Assembly: GCF_008923185.1 (NCBI RefSeq)
Contig: NZ_WBMT01000007.1
Coordinates: 186,001 to 250,000 of the forward strand
Direction: 5' to 3'
DNA length: 64,000 bases
Source of the DNA: Actinomadura rudentiformis
Lineage (GTDB): Bacteria > Actinomycetota > Actinomycetes > Streptosporangiales > Streptosporangiaceae
Part shown: positions 1 to 8,632 of the stretch, piece after piece
How the letters are laid out: each line of letters starts with the position of its first letter
How positions within the stretch are numbered: position 1 is the first letter of the stretch
The notes under the pieces: generated by a model
Seen by the model: only the letters and a program-made list of their open reading frames with translations
Told to the model about the DNA's origin: nothing
Database searches by the model: none
Translations under genes and position numbers: made by a program

Positions 1-1
1 G

Positions 2-625
2 CCCGGGCAGTACCGCAAGTCCCGGAACGGCAAGTACCGCCTGATCCAGCAGAAGGACGGCAACCTCGTCCTCTACAAGGGCCGCAAGGCCCTGTGGAAC
101 ACCCTCACGGCCGGGCACAAGGGCGCCTTCACCGCCATGCAGAAGGACGGCAATCTCGTCGTCTACAAGGGCCGCAAGCCGCTCTGGGCCGCCAACCCCG
201 GCCACCACCCCGGCGCCTTCCTGGCCGTGCAGAACGACGGCAACCTTGTGATCTACAAGGGTCGCAAGGCGATCTGGTGGCGCAACATTTACATCGGCAC
301 GCTCGTGTCGCCACAGCGGCTCAACCCCGGACAGGCCGTCCTCTCACCCAACCGCAAGTACACGTTCATCCAGCAGACCGACGGCAACCTGGTCCTCTAC
401 AAGGGCCGCAAGCCGCTCTGGGCGACCAACCCGGGCCGCCAACCCGGCGCGTTCACGATCATGCAGTCGGACGGCAACCTGGTGACCTACAAGGGCCGTA
501 AGCCGCTCTGGGCCGCCAACCCCGGCCACCACCCCGGCGCCTTCCTGGCCGTGCAGAACGACGGCAACGTCGTGATCTACAAGGGCCGCAAGCCGCTCTG
601 GTGGACCGGCACCACCGGCCGCTGA
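2..625 (+). CDS. Bulb-type (D-mannose-binding) lectin domain protein, 5' truncated
   Basis: The reading frame is open from the left edge, so the N-terminus (probably a signal peptide or another domain) is missing. The visible part carries at least six copies of the mannose-binding signature QxDGNxVxY (for example QKDGNLVLY, QNDGNLVIY, QTDGNLVLY), each followed by 'KGRKPLW'-type strands. This fits two consecutive beta-prism-II B-lectin domains of three repeats each, separated near base 300. Such domains in actinomycetes are usually secreted sugar-binding modules of peptidases, glycosidases or bacteriocin-like lectins. The substrate cannot be read from sequence. Repeat units are nearly identical at the DNA level (positions 150-250 versus 500-600), suggesting recent internal duplication. 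Family assignment is firm; full-length function is unknown. Confidence 0.85.
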   Translation, partial: PGQYRKSRNGKYRLIQQKDGNLVLYKGRKALWNTLTAGHKGAFTAMQKDGNLVVYKGRKPLWAANPGHHPGAFLAVQNDGNLVIYKGRKAIWWRNIYIGTLVSPQRLNPGQAVLSPNRKYTFIQQTDGNLVLYKGRKPLWATNPGRQPGAFTIMQSDGNLVTYKGRKPLWAANPGHHPGAFLAVQNDGNVVIYKGRKPLWWTGTTGR

Positions 626-680
626 GCCGGCCCTGACCGCCTGCCACCCTGAAGACCAGGCCTGCCCCGGTCATGAAGGC

Positions 681-719
681 AGGTGGCACAGACAGGTGGC
701 ACAGACAGGTGGCACAGGC
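681..719. repeat. Three tandem copies of a 13-bp unit
   Basis: The unit AGGTGGCACAGAC occurs at 681-693 and 694-706, and with one change at 707-719. It lies just after the lectin gene stop. No coding or regulatory role is evident. Confidence 0.8.
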
Positions 720-727
720 AGGGGGCA

Positions 728-758
728 CCCTCGGCCGTCGCGCGCGGACGGCCGGGGG
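728..758. terminator. Hairpin between convergent genes, probable terminator
   Basis: CGGCCGTC (732-739) pairs with GACGGCCG (747-754) across a 7-base loop, and flanking CCCT/GGGG extend the stem with a wobble pair. It sits between the convergent lectin gene and the DUF6458 gene. No U-tract is visible on either side. Confidence 0.5.
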
Positions 759-765
759 CGTCCGG

Positions 766-816
766 CACAACGGACATCCGGCACAGTGAACACCCGACAC
801 AACGGACATCCGGCAC
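766..816. repeat. Two direct copies of a 19-bp sequence, 32-bp period
   Basis: CACAACGGACATCCGGCAC is present at 766-784 and 798-816, with related partial copies around 760 and 823. It fills the gap between the lectin gene and the DUF6458 stop codon. Too short and too few copies for CRISPR. Confidence 0.75.
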
Positions 817-840
817 GGTAAACGTCCGGCACAGAGACGA

Positions 841-1083
841 TCAGACCGGCGGCGGGTTGTCCCCGTTGTAGAGGCGGTCTCGGTTGCTCTCGCGATTGTG
901 CTCGCTGCGCTGCTGCATCCGCACCATCATGAGCAGCTGCAACGCGAACGAGACACCGCCGACGATGATCAGGATGACCCCGACCACATGGATGTCGACC
1001 GGATCCTTCATCGCATCCGCGCGGATCGCGAACTTGAGGATCAACCCGAGCGTGATCGTGAAAACACTGACGCCGACACCCAT
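841..1083 (-). CDS. Small two-TM membrane protein, DUF6458 family
   Basis: 80 residues. The ATG at 1083 is chosen because GGAGG lies just upstream on the minus strand; a longer in-frame extension has no such site and low-quality sequence. The protein starts MGVGVSVFTITLGLILKFAI, has a short acidic turn with 'DIHVVGVILIIVGGVSFAL' as second membrane helix, then a polar Arg/Asn-rich tail ending NPPPV. This alternation (G-rich helix, 'D..D..xVG' turn, second helix, charged tail) is the pattern of the actinobacterial DUF6458 family, whose function is unknown. It lies in the same orientation as the downstream-oriented OmpA lipoprotein gene but 91 bases away, so cotranscription is possible but unproven. 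Confidence 0.75.
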   Translation of the reverse strand: MGVGVSVFTITLGLILKFAIRADAMKDPVDIHVVGVILIIVGGVSFALQLLMMVRMQQRSEHNRESNRDRLYNGDNPPPV

Positions 1084-1174
1084 GTGACCTCCGCCAGACG
1101 ATCCGTTGTCGTGCTCTTTAATTATCCGCTCGGCTCGTACATCACACCCGGTTTGATCGTCGCATCCGCAGGAA

Positions 1175-2644
1175 CTACTGGACGGGCACGTTGTTGACCT
1201 TGCCGAAGGGGCCGCCGTCGAAGACGACGGTGGTGAGGTTGCCGGGCGGGGCAGGGATGTAGACGAACGCGCGGCTCGGCTGGTTTTGCGCGGTGCGGTA
1301 CGTGGCCCGGCCGGGGTCCACGTACACGGTGGCCTCACCGGCCGGCTGGCCGACGCGCACCGCGCGATAGATGTCCTTGCCGTCAGGGCCGACGATGGAG
1401 AACGATGTGAACGCGCCGCCCGCGTAGTCCTTGTGCGGGTAGGCCGCGTTCGCCGGCGTCGTTCCCGGCCCCTCGCTCACCAGGTCGAACACCGCGACGA
1501 TGTACGCACCGTCCCGGTAGAACGGCTTGACGTCCAGCCGCCGTTTCTCCGCCCCGAAACGCCCGTAGCGGCTGGCCACGGTCTTGCCGTCCTGCGCCCG
1601 GAAGGTCGCGGGCTGCACGGTGCCGCCGCGGCTGCCTGCGGGTGCCGTCGTGGTCGAGGTCGTGCCCTGAGTCTCCTGCCGGACGACGTAGGAGATCTCC
1701 ACCCGGCGGTTGCGCGCACGGGCCTGCGCGTCGTCCTTGTCGCCCTCCTTGGCGATCAGAGCCGTCTCGCCCTTTCCCTGGGTCGAGTACCGGTAGCTCT
1801 CGCCGAGCCGGGTCTTCAGCTCCTTGGCGACGGCTTCGGCGCGTTCGCGGGAGAGTTTGAGGTTGTGGTCGTCGGCGCCCTTGCTGTCGGTGTGGCCGGT
1901 GATCGTGAGCGGCTGCTTCGCCGAATCGGCCTTCGCCTTGATCTCCTGCGCCGCCTGGTCGAGCACCGCCTTGGCGCGGTCGGACAGCTTGGCCGAGTCG
2001 ACCGCGAAGAGCACGTCGGTGCGCAGGTTGACCGTCACGTCCGAACCGCTGGACGTGACGTCCCTGATCTCGCCCTCGGTGATGTCGTAGAGGTCGACCG
2101 GGTTGGCTTCGTCCGGCTGGGCGCCCGAGGCGGGCGACGACGCGACGCCGGTGACCGGGACGCCGGTGTACTCCCCCGCGGTGCCCGGGGTGAGGGCGGT
2201 GACCCTTGTGACGGTCTGCGGGATCGCCGGGTATTCGGAGATGAGCTCGCGGGCCACGTTCGGCTGGAACTGGACGGCCGTGTTCGGGCTGACCGGGCGG
2301 TACAGCTTGCGGCCGACCGGGTCGATCAGCGGAACGGGGAACGCCATCGACTTGGCGGCGCTGTCCAGGGAGGTGACGCTGAGCCTCAGCACGGACTTGG
2401 TGCCCTGCCGTTCGACCCCTCTGATCTCGACTCTGGCGTGCAGCGCGTCGCCTCCGCCGAACCAGCCTTCCTTGACGAGGCCGGTGCCGGTCTGCGGCTG
2501 CGTGGAGGTGGACGAGGCCACCCCGGGTCTGGCTTGCGGCGGCTCCACCTTCTGCGGCGGCCCCGAATCCGTACAACCCGCGGCCATGAGGACCAGCCCG
2601 ACAAGCGGAAGAACGAGGGGAGCAGAGAGCCTGCGGGCCGACAT
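1175..2644 (-). CDS. OmpA-family C-terminal-domain lipoprotein
   Basis: 489 residues. The N-terminus has basic residues, a hydrophobic stretch and a lipobox-like AAGC ending at Cys24, so a membrane-anchored lipoprotein is likely. After a Thr/Pro-rich linker, residues about 205-320 form an OmpA/MotB-type peptidoglycan-binding domain: 'DVLFAVDSAKLSDRAKAVLD', 'ITGHTDSKG' and 'NRRVEISY' are the hallmark strands and helix, with the conserved Asp and Arg that contact diaminopimelate in the family. The flanking N- and C-terminal parts look like beta-sandwich segments resembling each other ('DVKPFYRDGAYIVAVFDL' versus 'VEIRGVERQGTKSVLRLSV'). A role in tethering the membrane to the wall is inferred from family. 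Confidence 0.85.
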   Translation of the reverse strand: MSARRLSAPLVLPLVGLVLMAAGCTDSGPPQKVEPPQARPGVASSTSTQPQTGTGLVKEGWFGGGDALHARVEIRGVERQGTKSVLRLSVTSLDSAAKSMAFPVPLIDPVGRKLYRPVSPNTAVQFQPNVARELISEYPAIPQTVTRVTALTPGTAGEYTGVPVTGVASSPASGAQPDEANPVDLYDITEGEIRDVTSSGSDVTVNLRTDVLFAVDSAKLSDRAKAVLDQAAQEIKAKADSAKQPLTITGHTDSKGADDHNLKLSRERAEAVAKELKTRLGESYRYSTQGKGETALIAKEGDKDDAQARARNRRVEISYVVRQETQGTTSTTTAPAGSRGGTVQPATFRAQDGKTVASRYGRFGAEKRRLDVKPFYRDGAYIVAVFDLVSEGPGTTPANAAYPHKDYAGGAFTSFSIVGPDGKDIYRAVRVGQPAGEATVYVDPGRATYRTAQNQPSRAFVYIPAPPGNLTTVVFDGGPFGKVNNVPVQ

Positions 2645-2737
2645 CGAGTTCTCCGTCCGGTGGGGGCGCGCCGACGGTACCGCCCAACCTTAATGACCAC
2701 TCGCCCGCCATTGAAGCGCGCCCTCAAATGAGCCAAT

Positions 2738-2797
2738 CCGAAGCGGGCCGTTCCGGAGCGAGCGGATCCCGAAGCGAGCCGTTCCGGAAGCGAGCGG
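2738..2797. repeat. Imperfect tandem repeat, 31-bp period
   Basis: A 28-29 bp unit beginning CCGAAGCGRGCCGTTCCGGA occurs at 2738-2765 and 2769-2797. It lies upstream of the OmpA gene and downstream of the acyl-CoA dehydrogenase gene. Confidence 0.7.
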
Positions 2798-2825
2798 CCC
2801 CGCCACCACAGGGGTGACGGGGCCG
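2795..2825 (-). terminator. Strong hairpin downstream of the acyl-CoA dehydrogenase gene
   Basis: CGGCCCCGCCACC (2795-2807) pairs with GGTGACGGGGCCG (2813-2825) with one G-U-type mismatch and a 5-base loop. It follows the stop at 2870 on the minus strand. No clear U-tract, as is common in actinomycetes. Confidence 0.65.
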
Positions 2826-2869
2826 GCTCATCCAGTCCGCGGGAGACGGATGGGTGTGGGGGTGCGGAT

Positions 2870-4705
2870 CTAGAACGCCTCTTCCGGCAGGTCCATCACG
2901 TCGAGTGTGGTGCTCTCGGTGATGACGCGCTCGGCGGCGATCTTCGGCAGTACGGTCTGCGCGAAGAACTGCGCGGCGGACACCTTGCCGGTGTAGAAGT
3001 TCTTGTCGGTGTCGGAGATGTCGCCGCCGGACAGCTTGCCGAGGGCGATCTCGGCCTGGCGCAGCAGCAGCCAGCCCACGACCAGGTCGCCGAGGGCGAG
3101 CAGGAAGCGGCTGCTGTTGAGGCCGACCTTGTAGAGCTCCTTCGGGTTCTCCATGGAACCGAGGGCCCAGCCGATCATCGGGTTGAGGATGCCCTGCACG
3201 TCCTCCAGCGCCTTGCCCAGCAGCGCCCGCTCGTTCTTCAGGCGGCCGTTGCCGGCGTCGCTCGCCGCGAACGCCTGGATCTCACCGGCCAGGTGCTTGA
3301 GGGCCTCGCCGTTGTCCCGGAGGATCTTCCGGAAGAACAGGTCCATGCCCTGGATGGCCGTGGTCCCCTCGTACAGGGTGTCGATCTTGGAGTCCCGGAT
3401 GTACTGCTCGATCGGGTACTCCTGCAGGAAGCCCGAGCCGCCCAGGGTCTGCAGCGACTCGGCGCCCAGCAGCGCGTACGCCCGCTCGGAGCCGAAGCCC
3501 TTCACGATCGGCAGCAGCAGATCGTTGATCTTCTCGGCGAGCTCGTCCTTGCGGCCCTCGTGCTCGGCGATCTGCACCGCGTCCTGGTAGGAGGCGGTCA
3601 GCAGGACCAGCGCCCGCATGCCCTCGGCGTAGGCCTTCTGGGTCAGCAGGCTGCGCCGTACGTCCGGGTGGTGGGTGATCGTCACTCGCGGCGCGGTCTT
3701 GTCGGTCATCTGGGTGAGGTCGGCGCCCTGCACCCGCTCCTTGGCGTACTCCAGCGCGTTGAGGTAACCGGTGGAGAGGGTGGCGATGGCCTTGGTGCCC
3801 ACCATCATCCGGGCGTACTCGATCACCATGAACATCTGCTTGATGCCCTCGTGCACGTCGCCCACGAGGTAGCCGATGGCCGGGTGCTTCTCGCCGAAGG
3901 TGAGCTCGCAGGTCGTGGAGACCTTGAGGCCCATCTTCTTCTCGACGTTGGTGACGTAGGCGCCGTTGCGCTCGCCCAGCTCACCCGTCTCGACGTCCAC
4001 CAGGTACTTGGGCACCAGGAACATCGACAGGCCCTTGGTGCCGGGACCGGCGCCCTCGGGGCGGGCCAGCACCAGGTGGAAGATGTTCTCGGACATGTCG
4101 TGCTCGGCCGAGGTGATGAAGCGCTTGACGCCCTCGATGTGCCAGGTGCCGTCGGGCTGCTGGACGGCCTTGGCGCGACCGGCGCCGACGTCGGAGCCGG
4201 CGTCCGGCTCGGTCAGCACCATCGTGGCGCCCCACTGGCGCTCCAGCGCCAGCTCGGCGAACTTCTTCTGCTCGGGGGTCCCGATGTTCCACAGGATGTG
4301 GGCGAAGCCGGGCCCCGAGGAGAACATGTAAACGGCCGGGTTGGCGCCCAGCACCTGCTCCGCGATCGCCCAGGTGAGGCTGCGGGGGGCGCCGATGCCG
4401 CCGAACTCCGGCGACAGGTCGACGCGGTACCACTCGGCGTCCATCCAGGCCTTGAAGGACTTCTTGAAGCTCTCCGGCATCGTCACGTCGCCGGTCGCCG
4501 GGTCGAACGTGGGCGGGTTGCGGTCGGCGTCCTCGAACGAGTCGGCAAGCGGGCCCTCGGCGAGACGGTTGACCTCGTCGAGCATGCTCCGCACGGTGTC
4601 CTCGTCGAGCTCCGCGTAGGGACCGCTGCCGAGCAGGTCCTGGCGGTTGAACACCTCGAAGAGGTTGAACTCCAGGTCCCGGAGGTTGCTCTTGTAGTGC
4701 CCCAT
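2870..4705 (-). CDS. fadE5: Acyl-CoA dehydrogenase, FadE5-like
   Basis: 611 residues, a length matching the mycobacterial FadE5 group and longer than the roughly 380-residue standard acyl-CoA dehydrogenases. The start at 4705 ([20 protein letters not shown]) has GGAAGG upstream; a 13-residue extension is possible but unlikely. Visible hallmarks are 'NRNPPTFDP'-type N-terminal region, the FAD/substrate motif '[12 protein letters not shown]' near residue 180, '[10 protein letters not shown]', and C-terminal '[37 protein letters not shown]' elements (split by family convention), where the IYEGT-like glutamate is the usual catalytic base. Expected reaction: FAD-dependent alpha,beta-dehydrogenation of acyl-CoA in beta-oxidation, cytoplasmic. 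FadE5 homologues have broad chain-length range. The gene stands alone, divergent from the polysaccharide operon. Confidence 0.92.
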   Translation of the reverse strand: MGHYKSNLRDLEFNLFEVFNRQDLLGSGPYAELDEDTVRSMLDEVNRLAEGPLADSFEDADRNPPTFDPATGDVTMPESFKKSFKAWMDAEWYRVDLSPEFGGIGAPRSLTWAIAEQVLGANPAVYMFSSGPGFAHILWNIGTPEQKKFAELALERQWGATMVLTEPDAGSDVGAGRAKAVQQPDGTWHIEGVKRFITSAEHDMSENIFHLVLARPEGAGPGTKGLSMFLVPKYLVDVETGELGERNGAYVTNVEKKMGLKVSTTCELTFGEKHPAIGYLVGDVHEGIKQMFMVIEYARMMVGTKAIATLSTGYLNALEYAKERVQGADLTQMTDKTAPRVTITHHPDVRRSLLTQKAYAEGMRALVLLTASYQDAVQIAEHEGRKDELAEKINDLLLPIVKGFGSERAYALLGAESLQTLGGSGFLQEYPIEQYIRDSKIDTLYEGTTAIQGMDLFFRKILRDNGEALKHLAGEIQAFAASDAGNGRLKNERALLGKALEDVQGILNPMIGWALGSMENPKELYKVGLNSSRFLLALGDLVVGWLLLRQAEIALGKLSGGDISDTDKNFYTGKVSAAQFFAQTVLPKIAAERVITESTTLDVMDLPEEAF

Positions 4706-5283
4706 AAGTCGAACCCTTCCTTCACCCCCAGGGCTACGCCCCACCGCCCCCAGGGTCGTCAGATCCTGTGGCGCCGCGCGGACCCCGCTGCACGTACTGG
4801 TCAGTAACTCCCCATCATGCTACCCGCTGGTAACCGGTGACAACCCACCCCGAACGCCCGATTTCACCCGCTCTGGATCACACCGGGATTCGCCGACCTG
4901 CAAAACGTGACACAACTCACACGTGATGTTCACGTAACTCTCGAACGAGATTCGAGCAACACTCGATAAACGGACACTCACATCGTGACGCGACTTCAAG
5001 GCCCAAAGACCGCATCGCCCCACCACGCCAATGTTTCGGCCGCGTGTCGGAGAACGGTCCAGCTGATTGCCAGTACCCCACCCTGGGTCCTTTTCCGTTA
5101 ATGACGGAAGCCGATCAGCAACAAATCGGCAACGCACTAGGGCTTCGTTCCAGGAGTGGCCAGATGTGGCAATTGTGGAACCGCCACGAGGCACTCCACT
5201 CTTACGGGGTTGGCTCGGGGCAGCTGGGGCGCAGGGGTGTGCGCCACCTCCCCCGATGCCGTCCAAGGGGAGAGGGGACGCAG
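4706..5283. promoter_or_regulatory. 578-bp divergent intergenic region with small inverted repeats
   Basis: No convincing gene is seen here. The part 4890-4985 is AT-richer than its surroundings and contains inverted repeats, CTCGAA-N5-TTCGAG (4940-4956) and TTCCGT-N5-ACGGAA (5093-5109). It should hold the promoters for the acyl-CoA dehydrogenase (leftward) and the polysaccharide operon (rightward), with a possible long leader for the latter. An in-frame extension of the glycosyltransferase back to 5044 is open but does not resemble the family. Confidence 0.5.
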
Positions 5284-6552
5284 TTGTCGGCTGTCACGGG
5301 GTGGCTGAACGATGCCTGGGAGACGATCCAGGACGCCACAGCCGGGGGCGATTGGCGCAGGTTCATACCGCTCGGCTTCGCAGGCCTGCTGGTGTGGTCG
5401 CTCTGGCTCTACAGAGTGATCTTGTCGCGTATGGACAAGCCGGTCGTCAACAATTTCCGCACCACGGTCTCGGTGGTCGTGCCGTCCTATCGCGAGGATC
5501 CGGATATCCAGCTGAAATGCCTGGAGAGCTGGCTCGCGCAGAACCCGACCGAGATCATCATGGTCGTCGATGTCGGCGATCTTGAAGTGCAGCGGCGGCT
5601 CGCGGAGGTCAGCGATCCGCGGCTGGAGGTGCTGGTCTACGAGCATTCCGGCAAACGTTCCGCGCTGGGCGTGGGCATCCGCGCGGCGCGCAGCGAGCTC
5701 ATCGTGTTCGCCGATTCCGACACCTGGTGGCAGCCCGGCCTGCTGGACGCGGTCCAGATGCCGTTCGAGGACCCGCAGGTCGGCGGCGTCGGCACGCAGC
5801 AGAACGTCTACCAGCGCACCACCAGCATCTGGCGAAGGATCGCCGACTGGCTGGTCAACCTGCGTTACTACGACTACGTGCCCGCCATGGGCAGCAAGGG
5901 CGGCGTGGCCTGCCTGTCCGGCCGCACCTCCGCGTACCGCCGCTCGGTGATCCTGCCGGTCGTGGAGAACCTGGAGAACGAGTTCTTCATGGGCCGCCGC
6001 TGCATCGCCGGTGACGACGGCCGCCTCACCTGGCTCACGTTGTCGCAGGGCTACAAGACCGTGCACCAGTCGTCCGCCCGTGCGGTCTCGATGTTCCCCG
6101 ACAGCTTCAGCGCCTTCGTCAAGCAGCGCGTGCGGTGGAGCCGCAACTCCTACCGCTGCTACCTGACGGCCCTGTGGAAGGGCTGGCTGTGGAAGACGCC
6201 GTTCGTCACCAAGGTCACCGTGCTGCAGATCCTGCTCACCCCGGTCACCATGGGCGTCACGCTGGCCTACCTGGGCTTCAGCCGGATCCTGGACAACCTG
6301 CACCCGCTGGGCATCGCGCTGGCGATCGGCTGGGTCATCCTGGGCCGGGGCATCCGGGGCTGGTCGCACCTCAAGCGCCACCCCGGGGAGGTCCTGCTGC
6401 TGCCGCTGACGGCACTCGTGATCATCATGATCTCGCTGCCCATCAAGCTGTACGCGTTCATGACCATGAACAAGCAGGGCTGGCTGACCCGCACGTCCGA
6501 CCAGGTGGGCGGCGCAGGCCAGAACGCCCAGTCGCTGCAGGGAGTTGCGTGA
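5284..6552 (+). CDS. Processive family-2 glycosyltransferase (polysaccharide synthase)
   Basis: 422 residues from a TTG at 5284, preceded by GGGGAGAGGGGA; the frame is open to 5044 but the upstream residues look non-coding. One N-terminal membrane helix (about 31-48) precedes a GT-A domain with 'VSVVVPSYRED' (62-72), the DxD motif 'FADSDTWW' (142-149), 'GDDGRLTW' (243-250) and QRVRW (281-285). The D, DxD, D, QxxRW set marks processive synthases such as hyaluronan, cellulose or Alg8-type alginate synthases. Three to four further C-terminal helices follow, expected to form the translocation channel. It is the first gene of a five-gene operon ending in UDP-glucose dehydrogenase, so a uronic-acid-containing polymer is the likely product. 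The start codon is uncertain. Confidence 0.88.
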   Translation: MSAVTGWLNDAWETIQDATAGGDWRRFIPLGFAGLLVWSLWLYRVILSRMDKPVVNNFRTTVSVVVPSYREDPDIQLKCLESWLAQNPTEIIMVVDVGDLEVQRRLAEVSDPRLEVLVYEHSGKRSALGVGIRAARSELIVFADSDTWWQPGLLDAVQMPFEDPQVGGVGTQQNVYQRTTSIWRRIADWLVNLRYYDYVPAMGSKGGVACLSGRTSAYRRSVILPVVENLENEFFMGRRCIAGDDGRLTWLTLSQGYKTVHQSSARAVSMFPDSFSAFVKQRVRWSRNSYRCYLTALWKGWLWKTPFVTKVTVLQILLTPVTMGVTLAYLGFSRILDNLHPLGIALAIGWVILGRGIRGWSHLKRHPGEVLLLPLTALVIIMISLPIKLYAFMTMNKQGWLTRTSDQVGGAGQNAQSLQGVA

Positions 6553-6553
6553 C

Positions 6554-8632
6554 GTGGGGCCGCGCTACTCGCTGAGCCACTCGCCGCGTCACTCGCTGGG
6601 GCTGGGCGCGGCGCTGGGACTGGCATCGGCTCTCGGCATCGGGCTCCTGGCAGGCTCTGCCTCGGCCGGCTCAACAACCGACCCGCAAACCAATGCGCAA
6701 ACCACACCGCAGGCCGCCCCGCGGAGCGACTACGTGAAGCAGGCGGCGCTGGTCGATCAGGAAGACCAGCGGATCATGCAGACGCGGTCCGTGCTCGCGG
6801 CGATCCTGCAGATCGGCGGCAACGCGACCGCGCAGTGGAAGCGGCCGCAGCTGTTCGGCTCCGCCCACGGCAAGACCCTGGTCCTTCCGCCGTCCATCAG
6901 CGGCAAGGCCTACACGGTGGCCGATCTGGAGAAATACGGCGGCAAGTACTTCCGGAAGCAGTCCGACGGCTCGTACCTGCTGGGCGTGCACGTCTTCGTC
7001 GCCGACGGGGCCGAACTGGCCCTCCGCGATCCCACGGGGCCGCTCGTCATCCGGATGGGCAGCCTGCCGGGGGCGTTCAGCTCGATCATCAGCTTCGGCG
7101 GCAGCATCAAGGTGGAGGGCACTCCGCAGCAGCCGGTCCAGATCACCAGCTGGGACCCGCGGCTCCGCCGGCCCGACACCGAGGTGTCCGACGGGCGCGC
7201 CTACATCCGTGCGGTCGGCGGCGACTTCAAGATGAAGCACGCCGCGGTGTCGCACCTCGGCTTCTACTCCGGCCGTACCGGAGGCATCGCCCTGACGGGG
7301 ACCGACCGGCCCGCCAGCGCCGTCAAGCGGCTGAGCAAGGAGCAACGGCACGCGGCCAAGCAGCGCCGGCTGCAGAAGAACAAGGAGGGCACGGCGAGCG
7401 GCGGCGGACCGGGCGATCTCGAGACCGAGCAGCCCCGCGGCACGGCCACCCACTTCCCGGCCGCCGACCTGGTCACCGGGGCCATCGACCACAGCACGAT
7501 CAGCGGCGGCGCGTTCGGGCTCTTCGTCTCGGGCTCCAACCAGACGCAGATCACCGACAACGAGATCCAGAACAGCCTGGTCGACGGGCTGGTCCTGCAC
7601 CGGTTCACCAAGAACGCCAACGTCCGCGACACCAGGGTGACCGGCAGCGGCGGCGACGGCTTCGTGTTGTCGCGCGCCACCGAGAAGATCCGGGTCAACG
7701 ACTGTGTCGCCGAACGCAACAAGGGCAATGGCTTCACGGTCAACGGCCAGCCCCTCGCCGAGGGGCCCTCGGCCTCCGGGGAGTCGCTGGAGCGCTTCGG
7801 CGACAGCTCGGTCAACAACAGCCTGGCCAAGGACAACGGGCGCTACGGCGTCGAGCTGCTGGGCGGCGACAAGCTCGCCGTGCAGAACAGCAAGATCATC
7901 GGTGGCGCGATGGGCATCGTCGTCCGGGACGGCGCGTTCGGCACCCAGATCTCCGGCAACCAGCTGCTCAGGCAGAGCGAGCAGAGCATCGCGCTGCGCG
8001 ACGGCGTCCGCGAAGCCAGCCTGGCGGGCAACACCGTGGTCGGCGCCCGCACCGGCATCTACCTGCGCAACGCCAGCGGAACTCTCGTGGGCAACGTGGT
8101 GCAGGGCGCGAGCGCGCACGGCATCACGCTGGTCGGTGACGCCAAGGGCTCGCAGGTGCGCAACAACACCCTCAGCGGTTCCGGCACCAGCGCCGTGAGC
8201 GACTCACCTGCCCACGGCAAGGTGAAGCGCACGGACAACAACATCGAAGGGTGGAACGACACCGCCTCGGTGTGGACCAAGGCCAAGCGTTACGCCAAGC
8301 CGATGAACCTCATCTGGTCCGCCATCTTCGCGCTCGTGGTCCTCTCGATGCTCCGGGCGCGTGGCAACGGAGGACTGCGCATCCAACGCACCGGCGTCCA
8401 TCCGTACGAACTCCAGCGCCCGCTGGAAGAGCGGCCGGCGGTCAGGTTGCCCCGCCGCGTCGAGGCCGCCGCCAGGGCCGCGGCGCAGGCAGTCTCCCAC
8501 CGGCTGCCCGGCTCCCCTCCGCTGCCCGGCTCCCATCACCACCTGCCCGAAATGCTCGGCTTGAGCGGATCTGATCTGGTCCGTGCATCGACGAAGCAGA
8601 CAGCCCCCCGCCCCGAAGGAGAAGGGGCTTGA
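6554..8632 (+). CDS. Membrane-anchored right-handed parallel beta-helix protein (copy 1)
   Basis: 692 residues from GTG 6554 (AGGGAG at good spacing, one base after the previous stop); a TTG at 6545 is an alternative. It has an N-terminal signal/anchor ('GLGAALGLASALGIGLLAG'), then a globular 'SDGSYLLGVHVFVADGAEL' region, followed by many short beta-helix rungs rich in G-N-x-V/I patterns ('ITDNEIQNSLVDGLVLHRFT', 'VNNSLAKDNGRYGVELLGGD'). A late transmembrane segment ('MNLIWSAIFALVVLSML') leads to a positively charged, presumably cytoplasmic tail starting 'GLRIQRTGVHPYELQRPLEE'. The fold is shared with polysaccharide lyases and AlgG-type C5-epimerases, but no catalytic residues can be assigned by eye. 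Paralogue of the next gene; part of the same operon. Confidence 0.82.
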   Translation: MGPRYSLSHSPRHSLGLGAALGLASALGIGLLAGSASAGSTTDPQTNAQTTPQAAPRSDYVKQAALVDQEDQRIMQTRSVLAAILQIGGNATAQWKRPQLFGSAHGKTLVLPPSISGKAYTVADLEKYGGKYFRKQSDGSYLLGVHVFVADGAELALRDPTGPLVIRMGSLPGAFSSIISFGGSIKVEGTPQQPVQITSWDPRLRRPDTEVSDGRAYIRAVGGDFKMKHAAVSHLGFYSGRTGGIALTGTDRPASAVKRLSKEQRHAAKQRRLQKNKEGTASGGGPGDLETEQPRGTATHFPAADLVTGAIDHSTISGGAFGLFVSGSNQTQITDNEIQNSLVDGLVLHRFTKNANVRDTRVTGSGGDGFVLSRATEKIRVNDCVAERNKGNGFTVNGQPLAEGPSASGESLERFGDSSVNNSLAKDNGRYGVELLGGDKLAVQNSKIIGGAMGIVVRDGAFGTQISGNQLLRQSEQSIALRDGVREASLAGNTVVGARTGIYLRNASGTLVGNVVQGASAHGITLVGDAKGSQVRNNTLSGSGTSAVSDSPAHGKVKRTDNNIEGWNDTASVWTKAKRYAKPMNLIWSAIFALVVLSMLRARGNGGLRIQRTGVHPYELQRPLEERPAVRLPRRVEAAARAAAQAVSHRLPGSPPLPGSHHHLPEMLGLSGSDLVRASTKQTAPRPEGEGA

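Noticed and set aside
681..816. Possible CRISPR-like repeats
   Set aside because: Units are contiguous or 13 bp apart with no unique spacers of CRISPR size.
4820..5266. 148-residue minus-strand reading frame upstream of the glycosyltransferase
   Set aside because: No family resemblance, no ribosome site, composition of intergenic DNA, and it overlaps the presumed promoters.
4890..5280. Riboswitch such as c-di-AMP or c-di-GMP type in the leader
   Set aside because: I could not find the conserved core elements of these classes by eye.
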